Positions 43,602-52,307 of a stretch of DNA of 64,000 nt are shown in pieces; within the stretch, counting starts at the first letter, position 1; each line of letters begins with the position of its first letter. The translations under genes and the position numbers were made by a program. The notes beneath the pieces are model-generated. The model saw only the letters and a list, made by a program, of their open reading frames with translations, ran no database searches and was not told where the DNA came from. The DNA lies in the NCBI GenBank assembly GCA_963729445.1, contig CAVSNU010000002.1, positions 248,001 to 312,000 on the forward strand. The letters run 5' to 3'. Source of the stretch: JACCZH01 sp963729445. Its GTDB lineage: Bacteria > Chloroflexota > Chloroflexia > Thermomicrobiales > CFX8.

Positions 43602-44861
43602 GTGAACGGTACGAATGTGCTTCAAAAGGTAGACATTTCAGCGGCACCGATCGACGAGTATCGCTCTGTATGCGGAGACGCACCCATCCAGCGGCTGGCC
43701 GATCTTGCAGCATCATTGAAAGGTAAGCGGATCGCCCATATCAACGCCACGCCGTTTGGCGGCGGGGTGTCCGAGCTCCTGCGCTCGACCGTTGCCATCA
43801 TGCGTGGGCTCGGCGTCGATGTCGACTGGCGCGTCATTAGCGGCACCTCGCGATTTTTTGAGGTGACCAAAGGGTTCCACAACGCACTGCAGGGCGGGGA
43901 GTACCACCTCACCGCCGAGGACCGCGAGACCTACCTCCTTCAAAACCAGTTTAACGCCCAGCTACTCGAAGATGAGTACGACGTGATCTTCATCCACGAC
44001 CCTCAACCGGCGGCCATGCTGGCGCTGCACGGCCGCGGCCGCGCGAAATGGGTCTGGCGCTGCCACATAGACACCTCGGAGCCGAGCCCGGAAGTGCTGG
44101 CGTTCCTGCACCCGTTTATCGTGGAGTATGACGCGCTGGTGTTCACGCTGGACAGCTTCGTGCCCGCTTCGCTACGCGGGCACCAGGTCCACATCATTCC
44201 TCCGGCGATTGATCCCCTCAGCCCGAAGAACTTCGACATCCTTCCACTGCAAGCCCGCAGAATCATGCTGTGGGTGGGCATCGATCCCAACCGCCCGGTG
44301 GTGACCCAGGTGTCGCGCTTCGATCCCTGGAAGGACCCGCTGGGCGTCATTCGCGTCTATCGCGTCGCCCGAGAGAGTATCCCCGGCCTCCAGCTCGCCT
44401 TACTCGGGTCGATGGCGCTCGACGACCCTGAAGCCTGGGGGCTGCTTGAGCAGATCCGAGGCGAAACCGAAGGTGACCCGGACATTGTGGTCGCCACGAA
44501 TCTCACCGGTATCGGCAACATCGAGATCAACGTATTCCAGCGCAGCTCCGATCTTGTGGTTCAAAAATCGCTCCGTGAAGGCTTCGGTCTGATCGTTTCG
44601 GAGACGCTCTGGAAGGGCACGCCGATGGTAGCCGGCAATGTCGGTGGCATTCCCATTCAGATGCCGGACGGCGCGGGCGGGTATCTCGTCGATCCGCACA
44701 ACGATGAGCTCTTCGCCGAGAGGATGATCCACCTGCTGACGCACCCGGAGGAAGCCCGGCAGCTTGGGGCTGCCGGTCGCGAGGTCGTTCGCCGGCGTTT
44801 CCTGATCCCGCGTCTCGTCGAAGATGAGCTGCGGCTGGCGGTCAGCTTGTTGCGTGTATGA
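43602..44861 (+). CDS. GT4 glycosyltransferase, trehalose synthase (TreT)-like
   Basis: A 419-residue retaining glycosyltransferase of the GT-B fold. The N-terminal domain has HINATPFGGGVSELLRSTV and VIFIHDPQPAAML, both typical of TreT, which joins NDP-glucose and glucose to trehalose. The C-terminal domain has TQVSRFDPWKDPLGVIRVY and the sugar-nucleotide motif KSLREGFGLIVSETLWKGTP, with the two Glu of the E-x7-E pattern. The start is GTG with a weak site. No other trehalose gene is near. TreT assignment rests on overall pattern, so another GT4 acceptor is possible. Confidence 0.85.
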   Translation: MNGTNVLQKVDISAAPIDEYRSVCGDAPIQRLADLAASLKGKRIAHINATPFGGGVSELLRSTVAIMRGLGVDVDWRVISGTSRFFEVTKGFHNALQGGEYHLTAEDRETYLLQNQFNAQLLEDEYDVIFIHDPQPAAMLALHGRGRAKWVWRCHIDTSEPSPEVLAFLHPFIVEYDALVFTLDSFVPASLRGHQVHIIPPAIDPLSPKNFDILPLQARRIMLWVGIDPNRPVVTQVSRFDPWKDPLGVIRVYRVARESIPGLQLALLGSMALDDPEAWGLLEQIRGETEGDPDIVVATNLTGIGNIEINVFQRSSDLVVQKSLREGFGLIVSETLWKGTPMVAGNVGGIPIQMPDGAGGYLVDPHNDELFAERMIHLLTHPEEARQLGAAGREVVRRRFLIPRLVEDELRLAVSLLRV

Positions 44862-44935
44862 CTAGGTTATGATGACCGTAGTGTCTGGCCGCCATCAACG
44901 ATCCGTCCGGTGAACGAGCAGGTGCGTGACCGACA

Positions 44936-46057
44936 ATGAGTACCACCCGCGTCATGATCAATACGGCGGCCGTCCTGTTCGTCATCGCAATCGCCTGGCT
45001 GCTTATCCAGATCCGCCCGATTCTTATTATCCTGGTGCTGGCCATTATTCTGGCAGCCGCAATCGAGCCATTCGTCACGCGCCTGCGGCGCGTGGGTATG
45101 ACGCGCGGACAGTCAATTCTGACCGTCTACGCGGGGATTCTGGTCGCGCTGGGGCTGACACTCTATCTGGTCGTGCCGCCAGTTGCCGGACAAGTCATCG
45201 AGCTCGTCAACAGTATTCCCGACATCATCGCCAGCTTGCGAGATCAGGCCGCCGCGAGCAACAACGAGTTTCTCAGGACCACCGGTGTGCGCTCACTCGA
45301 CCGTCTCGCCATCGCCTACAACCAGTTCCGCGAAAGCCCGGACGTTGAGAGCTCCACAGCCCTGAACGTTGTCACCTCGGTCTTCGGCCTGATCTTCACG
45401 ACGTTCTCCGTGATGATCGTCGCGTTCTACTGGATGACCGAAAAAGCGATCATCAAGAGACTCACCCTGGGCTTGATACCCCTCCACCGCCGAGCGAGCG
45501 CTCACGCGATATGGGACGAGATCGAGGCGAAGCTTGGCGGTTGGACACGCGGGCAGTTGATCCTGTGTCTGTCTATCGGTGTAACCTCTGCCGTCGGCTA
45601 CCGTCTGATCGGCCTTGAGTTCTGGCTTGCCCTCGGTATCTGGGCCGGGATTACCGAAATTATCCCGTTCATCGGGCCCTTCCTCGGCGGTGGTGCAGCC
45701 GTTGTCGTCGCTCTTACCGATTCCTGGCAAAAGGCGCTGGTCGTCGCGGTCTTCGCGCTCGTGCTGCAACAATTGGAGGGCGCTGTCCTCGTGCCCAGGG
45801 TCATGCGCAACGCGGTTGGCATAACGCCTCTGACTGTTATTCTGGCAGTACTGGTTGGCGGGTTGATTCTCGGGACCATCGGAGCCGTGCTCGCCATCCC
45901 AATCGCCGCGGCCGTGCAGGTACTCGTCCAGAATCTGCTGCACGGCCGATCAGAAGACGCCGATCTACCATACGCCGGCCCAGCACCGCCGCTACCCCAG
46001 CCGCCCGGCGGCAACGCAAATGCTGTTGAGAGCGAGTCGCTCAAGCATCAGGGATGA
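44936..46057 (+). CDS. AI-2E family transporter (PerM/TqsA-like)
   Basis: A 373-residue membrane protein with about eight helices: two near the N-terminus (to about 75), a soluble segment and a cluster from about 145 on. The motif GLEFWLALGIWAGITEIIPFIGPFLGGGAAVVVAL is the family signature. Members export AI-2, act as Na+/H+ antiporters or have unknown cargo. The end is Pro/Gly-rich. It overlaps the frame of the next gene only by alternative starts. Confidence 0.9.
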   Translation: MSTTRVMINTAAVLFVIAIAWLLIQIRPILIILVLAIILAAAIEPFVTRLRRVGMTRGQSILTVYAGILVALGLTLYLVVPPVAGQVIELVNSIPDIIASLRDQAAASNNEFLRTTGVRSLDRLAIAYNQFRESPDVESSTALNVVTSVFGLIFTTFSVMIVAFYWMTEKAIIKRLTLGLIPLHRRASAHAIWDEIEAKLGGWTRGQLILCLSIGVTSAVGYRLIGLEFWLALGIWAGITEIIPFIGPFLGGGAAVVVALTDSWQKALVVAVFALVLQQLEGAVLVPRVMRNAVGITPLTVILAVLVGGLILGTIGAVLAIPIAAAVQVLVQNLLHGRSEDADLPYAGPAPPLPQPPGGNANAVESESLKHQG

Positions 46058-46061
46058 CGCC

Positions 46062-47126
46062 ATGCCGAATACACCCTTCCGCGTCGCCGCCGGCCATCCT
46101 GACGGTTCACCCCACCTGACGGTCATAGGTCTGTTTGAAGATCCCATCGACGCGAACCAGGCCCTGGCCGATTTGCGGGGCGCGGAAGCTCCCGAGCAAG
46201 GTGTCTCCCTGGTCGTGCGCGAGCATGAGGCGGGCAATCCCGGTAGGAGCAACCCGCACCCGGCCGTGGCGGACGCCCTGTCCGAGGCAGCACTCGATGA
46301 GGCGGGAGTCTGGCTCACGCACCTGATGTCCTTGATCGTTCCCGATGACGGTGCGCTCCTGGTGGCAGGTCCACTCGGAGCGATCCTGGGCGGCTCAGCG
46401 TCCGTCTGGCACTGGAGTACATCCGCTGCCCCGCCCACGCTCGCAGACGGCCCGGAACCCAGGGACGAAGACGCGCGTCCGTTGCTGACAACGCTGGTGC
46501 GCTTTGGATACGGTCAGGATGAGGCGGACTATCTCTCGCAGCGCGTCCTCGCCGGCTCCGTGCTCATCGGAGTCACCACGCCTCGTCAGGATCAGGCGAG
46601 CGACGCGCACCGTGTTTTTGCCGAGCGTGGCGCCGTTCACATTGGCACAACCTGGACTGACCCGGCCACGATCGTTGACGCCGAGAGGCTCGCCCGATCT
46701 CCGGTTGAATCAACCGTGGTGGATGAGGTCGTTGTGCTCGACGCGGTGTCGCTTCTGGTGAGCCTGTGCGGTCACGAGAACCCGGAGATCAGGTCAAGCT
46801 CCGCTGGCGCGACGGTCCTGGACCGTGACGGGGTCGAGTCCGGCGTTATTGATGACCTCCTTGCGGAGCTCATACCCTGCGAATCCGGCGCTGACACGGT
46901 GTGCATCCGCTATGCTGTCGTCGCCTTCGGTGGCCTGCTCGGGATCGGCAGGCGTTATGTCGCCGTCCCTGCCGTGTACGTCAAACTGGATGGCAACCCC
47001 ATAACCCTGTGCGTCGATCGGAAGACCCTGGAAACGGCGCCGAGCTACCGCCGCAACACACCCTTTAGCCGCCATGAGGAAGAGCTCGTCTGTGACCACT
47101 TCGACGGTCCACGCTACTGGGAGTAA
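46062..47126 (+). CDS. Stress-protein-like repeat domain joined to a PRC-barrel
   Basis: A 354-residue protein. The first half has two weakly similar segments (about 10-110 and 140-205) of the type seen in general stress protein 17M/DUF1269-like proteins: VIGLFEDPIDANQALADLRG, then LVRFGYGQDEADYLSQRVLAGSVLIGV. The second half (about 275-345) resembles a PRC-barrel: CIRYAVVAFGGLLGIGRRYVAVPAVYVKL. ATG 46062 lies five bases after the AI-2E stop, so the two genes probably share a transcript. A role in envelope or stress adaptation is only inferred. Confidence 0.7.
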   Translation: MPNTPFRVAAGHPDGSPHLTVIGLFEDPIDANQALADLRGAEAPEQGVSLVVREHEAGNPGRSNPHPAVADALSEAALDEAGVWLTHLMSLIVPDDGALLVAGPLGAILGGSASVWHWSTSAAPPTLADGPEPRDEDARPLLTTLVRFGYGQDEADYLSQRVLAGSVLIGVTTPRQDQASDAHRVFAERGAVHIGTTWTDPATIVDAERLARSPVESTVVDEVVVLDAVSLLVSLCGHENPEIRSSSAGATVLDRDGVESGVIDDLLAELIPCESGADTVCIRYAVVAFGGLLGIGRRYVAVPAVYVKLDGNPITLCVDRKTLETAPSYRRNTPFSRHEEELVCDHFDGPRYWE

Positions 47127-47144
47127 CAGCCTCAACCAGACGCC

Positions 47145-47930
47145 CTAATCAGTGCGCTCCGGCAGCCAGGTACGGTGTCCGCCGTCGACCAAAAGCGATT
47201 GGCCGGTGATAAAACTGGACTCCGGCAGGCAGAAAAAGAGTACCGTCGCCGCAATATCCTCCGCCCGGCCCACCCTGCCAAGCGGAATATTGTTGCGCGC
47301 ATAACGCTCCCATTCAGGAGAATCGCCCTCCGAGCCGGGACGCTCGGGAATCGCGCCGGGAACGACACAGTTGACGTTGATGCCGTGCGGGCCTAGCTCG
47401 AACGCCATGTTGCGGGTCAGCGTCTCAACGGCGCCCTTTGCCGCATCGTAAGCCGCCCGGTCAGCGTGGCACCCGTGGGCCCCAATCGAGCTGAAATTGA
47501 CGATCTTTCCGCGAATCTCGCCCTGTATCATGTGACGGGCCACGTGCTGGGCCAGAATAAATGGCGAACGGTAGTTGACGTTCGTCTGTTCCTCCCAATG
47601 CGCGTCGCTGATCTCCCAGAATGGCTCCCGATAGCTCATTCCCGCGTTGTTCACGAGGATATCGAGACGCTCGACTCGACCAAGCACTTCGTCTGCCAGG
47701 CGATGCGTTTCATCAACCCGTGCGAGATCGGCCGTGAGACCAAAGGAGTGTACGCCGAGGTCGTGCATTGCCGACACTGCCTCGTCGACGTCATCTCCCT
47801 CGCGCCCGTGGATGATAACGCTCGCGCCTTCACGAGCGAGCCATTCAGCGGTCGTGCGGCCAAGACCGCGATTGCTACCAGTGACGAGTGCGGTCTTTCC
47901 GGCGAGCCGCTGCGCCCCAGAGGTCCTCAC
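47145..47930 (-). CDS. Short-chain dehydrogenase/reductase (SDR)
   Basis: A 261-residue classical SDR that uses NAD(P)H to reduce or oxidise a small carbonyl or alcohol. It has the cofactor motif TGSNRGLGR (about residue 18), NNAG, the catalytic Ser in NFSSIGAHG and the Tyr-x3-Lys in YDAAKGA (about 160-164). The end DIAATVLFFCLPESSFITGQSLLVDGG is typical. The start is GTG with GAGGAG about eight bases upstream. It is convergent with the PRC-barrel gene. Confidence 0.93.
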   Translation of the reverse strand: MRTSGAQRLAGKTALVTGSNRGLGRTTAEWLAREGASVIIHGREGDDVDEAVSAMHDLGVHSFGLTADLARVDETHRLADEVLGRVERLDILVNNAGMSYREPFWEISDAHWEEQTNVNYRSPFILAQHVARHMIQGEIRGKIVNFSSIGAHGCHADRAAYDAAKGAVETLTRNMAFELGPHGINVNCVVPGAIPERPGSEGDSPEWERYARNNIPLGRVGRAEDIAATVLFFCLPESSFITGQSLLVDGGHRTWLPERTD

Positions 47931-48024
47931 AAGGTTTCTCCTCGCTCTAGATTTTCTAGTTCTTCGCTAAGAATACGGTACTATCGAGCGTAACGACGAA
48001 GAACGACGGAAAGGTGCACCCCTG

Positions 48025-48201
48025 TTGGCGGCAAGCAAGAGACGCACACGGATCTCGACGGACACGACCGCCAACAGCGCACGGGCGGTAGAGGCAGGCG
48101 ACAACGTGTTCGTTGAAACAACCTCTAAGCCGGTTGCTACTGCAGGAGCGTCGCCCGCGCAGGACGTCTGCGGGTCCACACGGGCTGGGGAATCCAGGTG
48201 A
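48025..48201 (+). CDS. Possible small protein, 58 residues (TTG start)
   Basis: A frame from TTG 48025, behind GGAAAGG, encodes a polar Thr/Ala-rich peptide (AASKRRTRISTDTTANSARA) and stops at TGA 48199-48201, overlapping the ATG of the next gene (TGATG). The overlap supports coupling; composition is not decisive. It could be a leader peptide or chance. Confidence 0.3.
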   Translation: MAASKRRTRISTDTTANSARAVEAGDNVFVETTSKPVATAGASPAQDVCGSTRAGESR

Positions 48202-49409
48202 TGCAAGATGTGAAGAGTCCGCTCCTTCCCGGAGGGTCGCTGCTAACTGCCTATCTCGACAGGCAGCTGATGATGTGGAGCGACCGGGGCGGCGCAAGCA
48301 TGCACATCGGCGACAGGTGGGCGGCGCACTGCTCGCTCTGGCTGAGCGGGGCGGTCGGGGACGTATGGCCGATCCCGGACCACGAGCCGTTTATTGTCAG
48401 GGAGATTCTGCGGCTCGACGACATTCCCGAAATCTCACGAGAAGCGAATCGGTACCATCTCGAAAACCCAGATTTTCTCATCATCGGCTCGCGGCCAGAC
48501 GAGCCAGAAATTGCGGTGGTCGAAGCGGTCGATGCCAAATTCGCCGCGGACCGTATCAAGCCGAGCCAGGTGAGCGCCCAGATCGTGGAGAATCTCCTTA
48601 CTATCCCGGAGCAAGGAGCCACGCGGCGCTTACTCCAGGAGACGCTGGACGCCCACGGCTTCAAGCAGTATGTCGTCCACGACGGTGCATTCATCTGTCC
48701 CGACTCGGCGCTGACCGATTTTCTGCTCAATCGGGCGTCGCGCGGGCAGATGGGCCAGCCCTCCTCCCCAGAGATCGTTCGCATCGAATCGTCACCCGGA
48801 ACCATGTTCGAAGAGGTCAGCGCCAGTCAATTGATAGGCCAACTGGCGCGGCTGGACCGGCTACCGGTCTCTCCACGTGACAACCTGCTCTCCGCCATCT
48901 ACTACTTCCGGGTCGCCTCGGCCTGCGTCTATCTCTGGGCAGAGCAACGCGCGCCCCTCTTCACCCTCAATCCTCCTGAGCCTCCTGAGATCGGCGTGGT
49001 GAGCGCCGAGGTCGCCCGTCGCGCCACTGCCGGGGTGAGCGCCTACCGGTTGATGCTCGACATGGTTGCCGAGGCGGAAGTCGTTCGCGAGGCACGCCAG
49101 TCGGTCTCCAATGTGGCGTCGTTACCCCTGAGAATGAGCGAAATCCGGGCATTCGTCCAGCGTGCCGGCCTGGACGAGGAGCAAGGGAAGGTTGCGCTGC
49201 GCCACGTGCGCCGCGATCTGGAGCTGGAGTTCCGTCGCCGTCTCTTTGAGGATATCGGGGAGATCAGCGCAGAGGATCCCAGGCCGCTCCGTGATATTCT
49301 CGATGAAGTCGCCCAGGCAGCGCGCAATCTCCGCGAAGACATGCTCACCTACGCCACCGGGCTGGTGGAGGAGCTGAGCGTGTCACGGTCCTCGGGCGAA
49401 CCGGGTTAA
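48201..49409 (+). CDS. Uncharacterised protein with a PD-(D/E)XK-like pattern
   Basis: A 402-residue soluble protein that I cannot assign to a named family. Residues about 90-117 read NPDFLIIGSRP...VVEAVDAKFA: a Pro-Asp followed after about 20 residues by Asp-x-Lys on a hydrophobic strand, which is the metal-site pattern of the PD-(D/E)XK nuclease superfamily. The rest is mostly helical, with two Arg-rich helices near the C-terminus (RDLELEFRRRLFEDI). No signal peptide or membrane helix. Divergent from the SDR gene, and followed 60 bases later by the CBS gene. Confidence 0.65.
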   Translation: MQDVKSPLLPGGSLLTAYLDRQLMMWSDRGGASMHIGDRWAAHCSLWLSGAVGDVWPIPDHEPFIVREILRLDDIPEISREANRYHLENPDFLIIGSRPDEPEIAVVEAVDAKFAADRIKPSQVSAQIVENLLTIPEQGATRRLLQETLDAHGFKQYVVHDGAFICPDSALTDFLLNRASRGQMGQPSSPEIVRIESSPGTMFEEVSASQLIGQLARLDRLPVSPRDNLLSAIYYFRVASACVYLWAEQRAPLFTLNPPEPPEIGVVSAEVARRATAGVSAYRLMLDMVAEAEVVREARQSVSNVASLPLRMSEIRAFVQRAGLDEEQGKVALRHVRRDLELEFRRRLFEDIGEISAEDPRPLRDILDEVAQAARNLREDMLTYATGLVEELSVSRSSGEPG

Positions 49410-49468
49410 AATACATTCGTTCCGCCCAGCGTATGGCTTCAACTTCTGGACGAAGGGAAGATCATCAC

Positions 49469-49954
49469 ATGAGCACCACCACGAACGACGTACACGCAAG
49501 TCAAATCATGAGCACGTCGGTCATGACGCTCTCGTCCGATACACCTGTAGAGAACGCCGCGCGCTCAATGTTCGAGAACTCGATCTCGGGTATGCCGGTC
49601 GTTGACGACGAGGGACGCCTGGTTGGGGTTGTATCCGAGTTCGACATCATCTCCAAACAGGGGGAGAGAGTTTCCGACATTATGACGACCGACGTCATCA
49701 GTGTTGGCGAGGACACCGACGCGGAGACGATCGCGCGGATGCTCACCGAGCAGCGCATTCGCAGGATCCCGGTCGTGAGTGAGGGCAGGGTTATCGGTAT
49801 CATCTCGCGTTCCGACCTGGTGCGTCTCTTCGCACTCACGCGCTGGTCGTGCGAGTCGTGCGGCTACTACACCCGAGGCTTCGAGCGATTGACCGTCTGC
49901 CCGAAATGTGGCGATGACACGATCATCCTCGAACGCGAACCGCCAGGAAGCTAG
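49469..49954 (+). CDS. Two-CBS-domain protein with C-terminal zinc ribbon
   Basis: A 161-residue regulatory protein. Two CBS motifs bind adenosine nucleotides in this family: IMSTSVMTLSSDTPVENAARSM...GMPVVDDEGRLVGVVSE and IMTTDVISVGEDTDAETIARML...RIPVVSEGRVIGIISRSD. The end has CESC and CPKC, which should hold one zinc and make a ribbon for protein or nucleic acid contact. ATG 49469 follows GAAGGGAAG. The lyase gene begins one base after its stop codon, so it may sense energy state for that pathway; this is inference. Confidence 0.88.
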   Translation: MSTTTNDVHASQIMSTSVMTLSSDTPVENAARSMFENSISGMPVVDDEGRLVGVVSEFDIISKQGERVSDIMTTDVISVGEDTDAETIARMLTEQRIRRIPVVSEGRVIGIISRSDLVRLFALTRWSCESCGYYTRGFERLTVCPKCGDDTIILEREPPGS

Positions 49955-49955
49955 G

Positions 49956-50786
49956 ATGAGAAAAACTGCGCCGCGAACCCTTCTGTTTATCCCCGGGCAT
50001 CGGGAATCGATGCTCGCCAAAGCCGCGTCGTCCCAGGCGGACGCGGTTGTATTTGACCTCGAAGACAGCGTGCCGCTGGCCGAGAAGGAGAACGCACGGC
50101 AACTCGTGACGAAGTTGCTTGAGTGCTGGCAGGGCGGACCGCAGCTCTACATCCGCATCAGCCCTCCGCGTTTCGAGATGCTCGACCCGGACATGCTGGT
50201 GGTGGGCGCTCGCGACGACGTCGGGGTGGTCGTGCCAAAGGTCGATCGCCCGGACGAGCTGTCGGGAGTCTTCGAGCGGATCGGGAACGGCAACCGGGAC
50301 GTCATCGTCACTGTTGAGACCCCGCGCTCGCTGCTACAGGTCGAGGCGCTTGCCGATACTCCAGGAGTCGGCGGCATCTTCCTGGGGGGTGAGGATTTCA
50401 CCCAGGCCATGGGCATGCGTCGCACCGTCGACGGGGATGAGCTGAGTGTGCCGCGCGTCCTCGTCCTGGCTGCGGCAAGAGCCGCCGGCATCGCGGCCTA
50501 CGACACCATCTGCCCCGAGTTTCGCGACCTCGACATCGTCGCCCGTGACGCGGCCACGGCGAGGGCGATGGGCTATGACGGCAAATTCGCGATCCACCCG
50601 GCGCAGGTCGAGCCGATCGCCCAGGCATTTACCCCCTCTTCGGAAGAGATCGACCAGGCACGCCGCATCGTGGATGCCTACGATGAAGCGGTCAAGGCCG
50701 GCAGAGGAGCGATCGCCGTCGACGGCCAGATGATCGACCCACCAGTCGCCGAACGCGCCCGCGATGTGTTGAACCGCGCCGGTTGA
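49956..50786 (+). CDS. CoA-ester lyase, HpcH/HpaI-CitE-like
   Basis: A 276-residue TIM-barrel lyase that splits or forms 3-hydroxyacyl-CoA esters (malyl-CoA, citramalyl-CoA, citryl-CoA). Visible residues: Arg and Asp/Glu in FIPGHRESMLAKAASSQADAVVFDLEDSVPLAEK, the metal-binding Glu in VTVETPRSLLQV, GGEDFTQAMGM, and the C-terminal GYDGKFAIHPAQ typical of the family. Mg2+ and CoA ester are bound at the barrel end. The ATG follows AGGAAG. It faces the ligase/fumarase operon across a palindromic repeat; the activities connect. Confidence 0.9.
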   Translation: MRKTAPRTLLFIPGHRESMLAKAASSQADAVVFDLEDSVPLAEKENARQLVTKLLECWQGGPQLYIRISPPRFEMLDPDMLVVGARDDVGVVVPKVDRPDELSGVFERIGNGNRDVIVTVETPRSLLQVEALADTPGVGGIFLGGEDFTQAMGMRRTVDGDELSVPRVLVLAAARAAGIAAYDTICPEFRDLDIVARDAATARAMGYDGKFAIHPAQVEPIAQAFTPSSEEIDQARRIVDAYDEAVKAGRGAIAVDGQMIDPPVAERARDVLNRAG

Positions 50787-50818
50787 GACTGCGTGCACTG
50801 TTTGGGCGATCGAGAATC

Positions 50819-50893
50819 CGGTAGGGGAGAGGCTCGTCCTCTCCCTGTCCTGACGCTCGTGAGCCCGGGAGAGGACGAGCCTCTCCCCTACCG
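50819..50893. repeat. Family A palindromic repeat, GAGAGG variant
   Basis: Perfect 27-bp arms (50819-50845, 50867-50893) start CGGTAGGGGAGAGGCTCG. The inner hairpin is GGAGAGG-CTCGT-CCTCTCC, so both inner strands changed together relative to copies 1 and 2. It lies between two convergent genes and could end both transcripts. Confidence 0.85.
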
Positions 50894-50904
50894 AGGGTAC
50901 CTTG

Positions 50905-51456
50905 CTACACCCGATATCGTTCTCGCGACGTGACGTAGAGATCACCGCCGTGGGCATCGTTGACGACGATAGCGGGGAAGCGGTCGAGCTGGAGGCGCCA
51001 GATCGCCTCGGTCCCGAGATCGGGATAGGCGATCACCTCCGCCGCGACGATGCGCTTCGCAAGGAGAGCACCCGAGCCGCCAACCGCGGAGAAGTAGACC
51101 CCGCGGCAATCCACGAGCGCCTGCTTGACCGCTTCGGAGCGGTAGCCCTTACCGATGGTTCCCTTTAACCCGGCAGCGTGCAGGGCGGGCGCATAGCGGT
51201 CCATCCTGCCACTGGTCGTTGGCCCAGCCGAGCCGATCACCGCGCCGGGACGGGCAGGAGCCGGTCCAACATAGTAGATGACCTGGCCCTCCAGATCGAC
51301 GGGCAACGGCTCTCCGCGTTCAAGGGTCTCGATCATGCGCTGATGCGCGGCGTCGCGAGCGGTCAGGACCACGCCTGAGATTTCAACCGCGTCTCCTGCG
51401 CGCAGCTCCAGGATCTGCTCGTCAACGAGCGGCGTTCGTATCTGTTTCACCTGCAT
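50905..51456 (-). CDS. Class I fumarase/mesaconase/tartrate dehydratase, beta subunit (C-terminal domain)
   Basis: A 183-residue Fumerase_C subunit: RAGDAVEISGVVLTARDAAHQRM, VIYYVGPAPARPGAVIGSAGPTTSGRMD and KGYRSEAVKQALVDCRGVYFSAVGGSGALLA. The Ser/Thr region binds substrate carboxylates. With the alpha subunit it hydrates fumarate, mesaconate or tartrate-type substrates. It begins two bases after the alpha gene, as in archaeal and thermophile two-subunit enzymes. Confidence 0.93.
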   Translation of the reverse strand: MQVKQIRTPLVDEQILELRAGDAVEISGVVLTARDAAHQRMIETLERGEPLPVDLEGQVIYYVGPAPARPGAVIGSAGPTTSGRMDRYAPALHAAGLKGTIGKGYRSEAVKQALVDCRGVYFSAVGGSGALLAKRIVAAEVIAYPDLGTEAIWRLQLDRFPAIVVNDAHGGDLYVTSRERYRV

Positions 51457-51458
51457 AG

Positions 51459-52307
51459 CTAGATCGTCACTTTACGTAGCCGGGCGGCAGGACCGCACTG
51501 GAGGTTCACCGCTACGGGAAGACTCGCGATATGCGTCGGAGCGATCTCAACGTGCACCGCAAGGGCGGTAATACGCCCGCCAAAGCCGTGTGGGCCAATC
51601 CCAAGGTCGTTCACCCGTTGAATCAGCTCCCGCTCAATCTCCTGGACTTCGGGGTCGGCATGCTCGCTGCCGATCCGGCGAGTGAGGGCCTTCTTCGCCA
51701 GCGTCCCGACGGAATCAAAGGTCGCGCCAACCCCAACTCCAACGATCACCGGCGGGCAAGCGTTCGGCCCCGCCCTCTCGACCGTCTCAACGACGAAATC
51801 CATGACACCTGCCAGACCATCGCCTGGAGTCAGCATGCGCATCTGGGACATGTTCTCTGCCCCGCCGCCCTTTGCCAGCATCGTCATGCTGATCTGGTCG
51901 CCCTCAACGAGGTGAAGGTGGAGAACCGCCGGTGTGTTGTCGCGGGTATTGGTGCGCTTCCCGACCGGCCGGTCAACGATCGACGACCGCAGATAGCCAC
52001 CGGTATAGGCGCGCCGCACGCCGTCGTTGACGGCGTCAGAGAAGAGACCACCGGTGAAATGCACATCCTGACCGATGTCCGCAAATATCACGACCGTCCC
52101 CGTATCCTGGCACATCGGAACCCGCTCGGCCTCGGCAACCCGCATGTTCTCAAGCAGCTGGGTGAGCACCTGCTTGCCCAGTGGTGAAACCTCACGCTCA
52201 GCGGCCAGCTCGAACGCCTGCCGGACGTCATCAGCCGCGACGTAGTTCGCCTCCAGGCACAAGCTTTCGACAGCATCCGAGACCGTTGAAACGTCAACTT
52301 CGCGCAT
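51459..52307 (-). CDS. Class I fumarase/mesaconase/tartrate dehydratase, alpha subunit (N-terminal domain)
   Basis: A 282-residue 4Fe-4S hydratase subunit. Iron-sulfur ligands are Cys in PMCQDTGTVVIFADIG (about residue 66), Cys in NACPPVIVGVGVGATFDSV (about 187) and Cys near the C-terminus in NLQCGPAARL. The sequence TPAVLHLHLVEGDQISMTMLAKGGGAENMS is characteristic. The enzyme adds water to fumarate or mesaconate. ATG 52307 is preferred; a GTG at 52316 adds three residues. It overlaps the preceding ligase subunit by 14 bases, so the four genes form one operon. Confidence 0.93.
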   Translation of the reverse strand: MREVDVSTVSDAVESLCLEANYVAADDVRQAFELAAEREVSPLGKQVLTQLLENMRVAEAERVPMCQDTGTVVIFADIGQDVHFTGGLFSDAVNDGVRRAYTGGYLRSSIVDRPVGKRTNTRDNTPAVLHLHLVEGDQISMTMLAKGGGAENMSQMRMLTPGDGLAGVMDFVVETVERAGPNACPPVIVGVGVGATFDSVGTLAKKALTRRIGSEHADPEVQEIERELIQRVNDLGIGPHGFGGRITALAVHVEIAPTHIASLPVAVNLQCGPAARLRKVTI

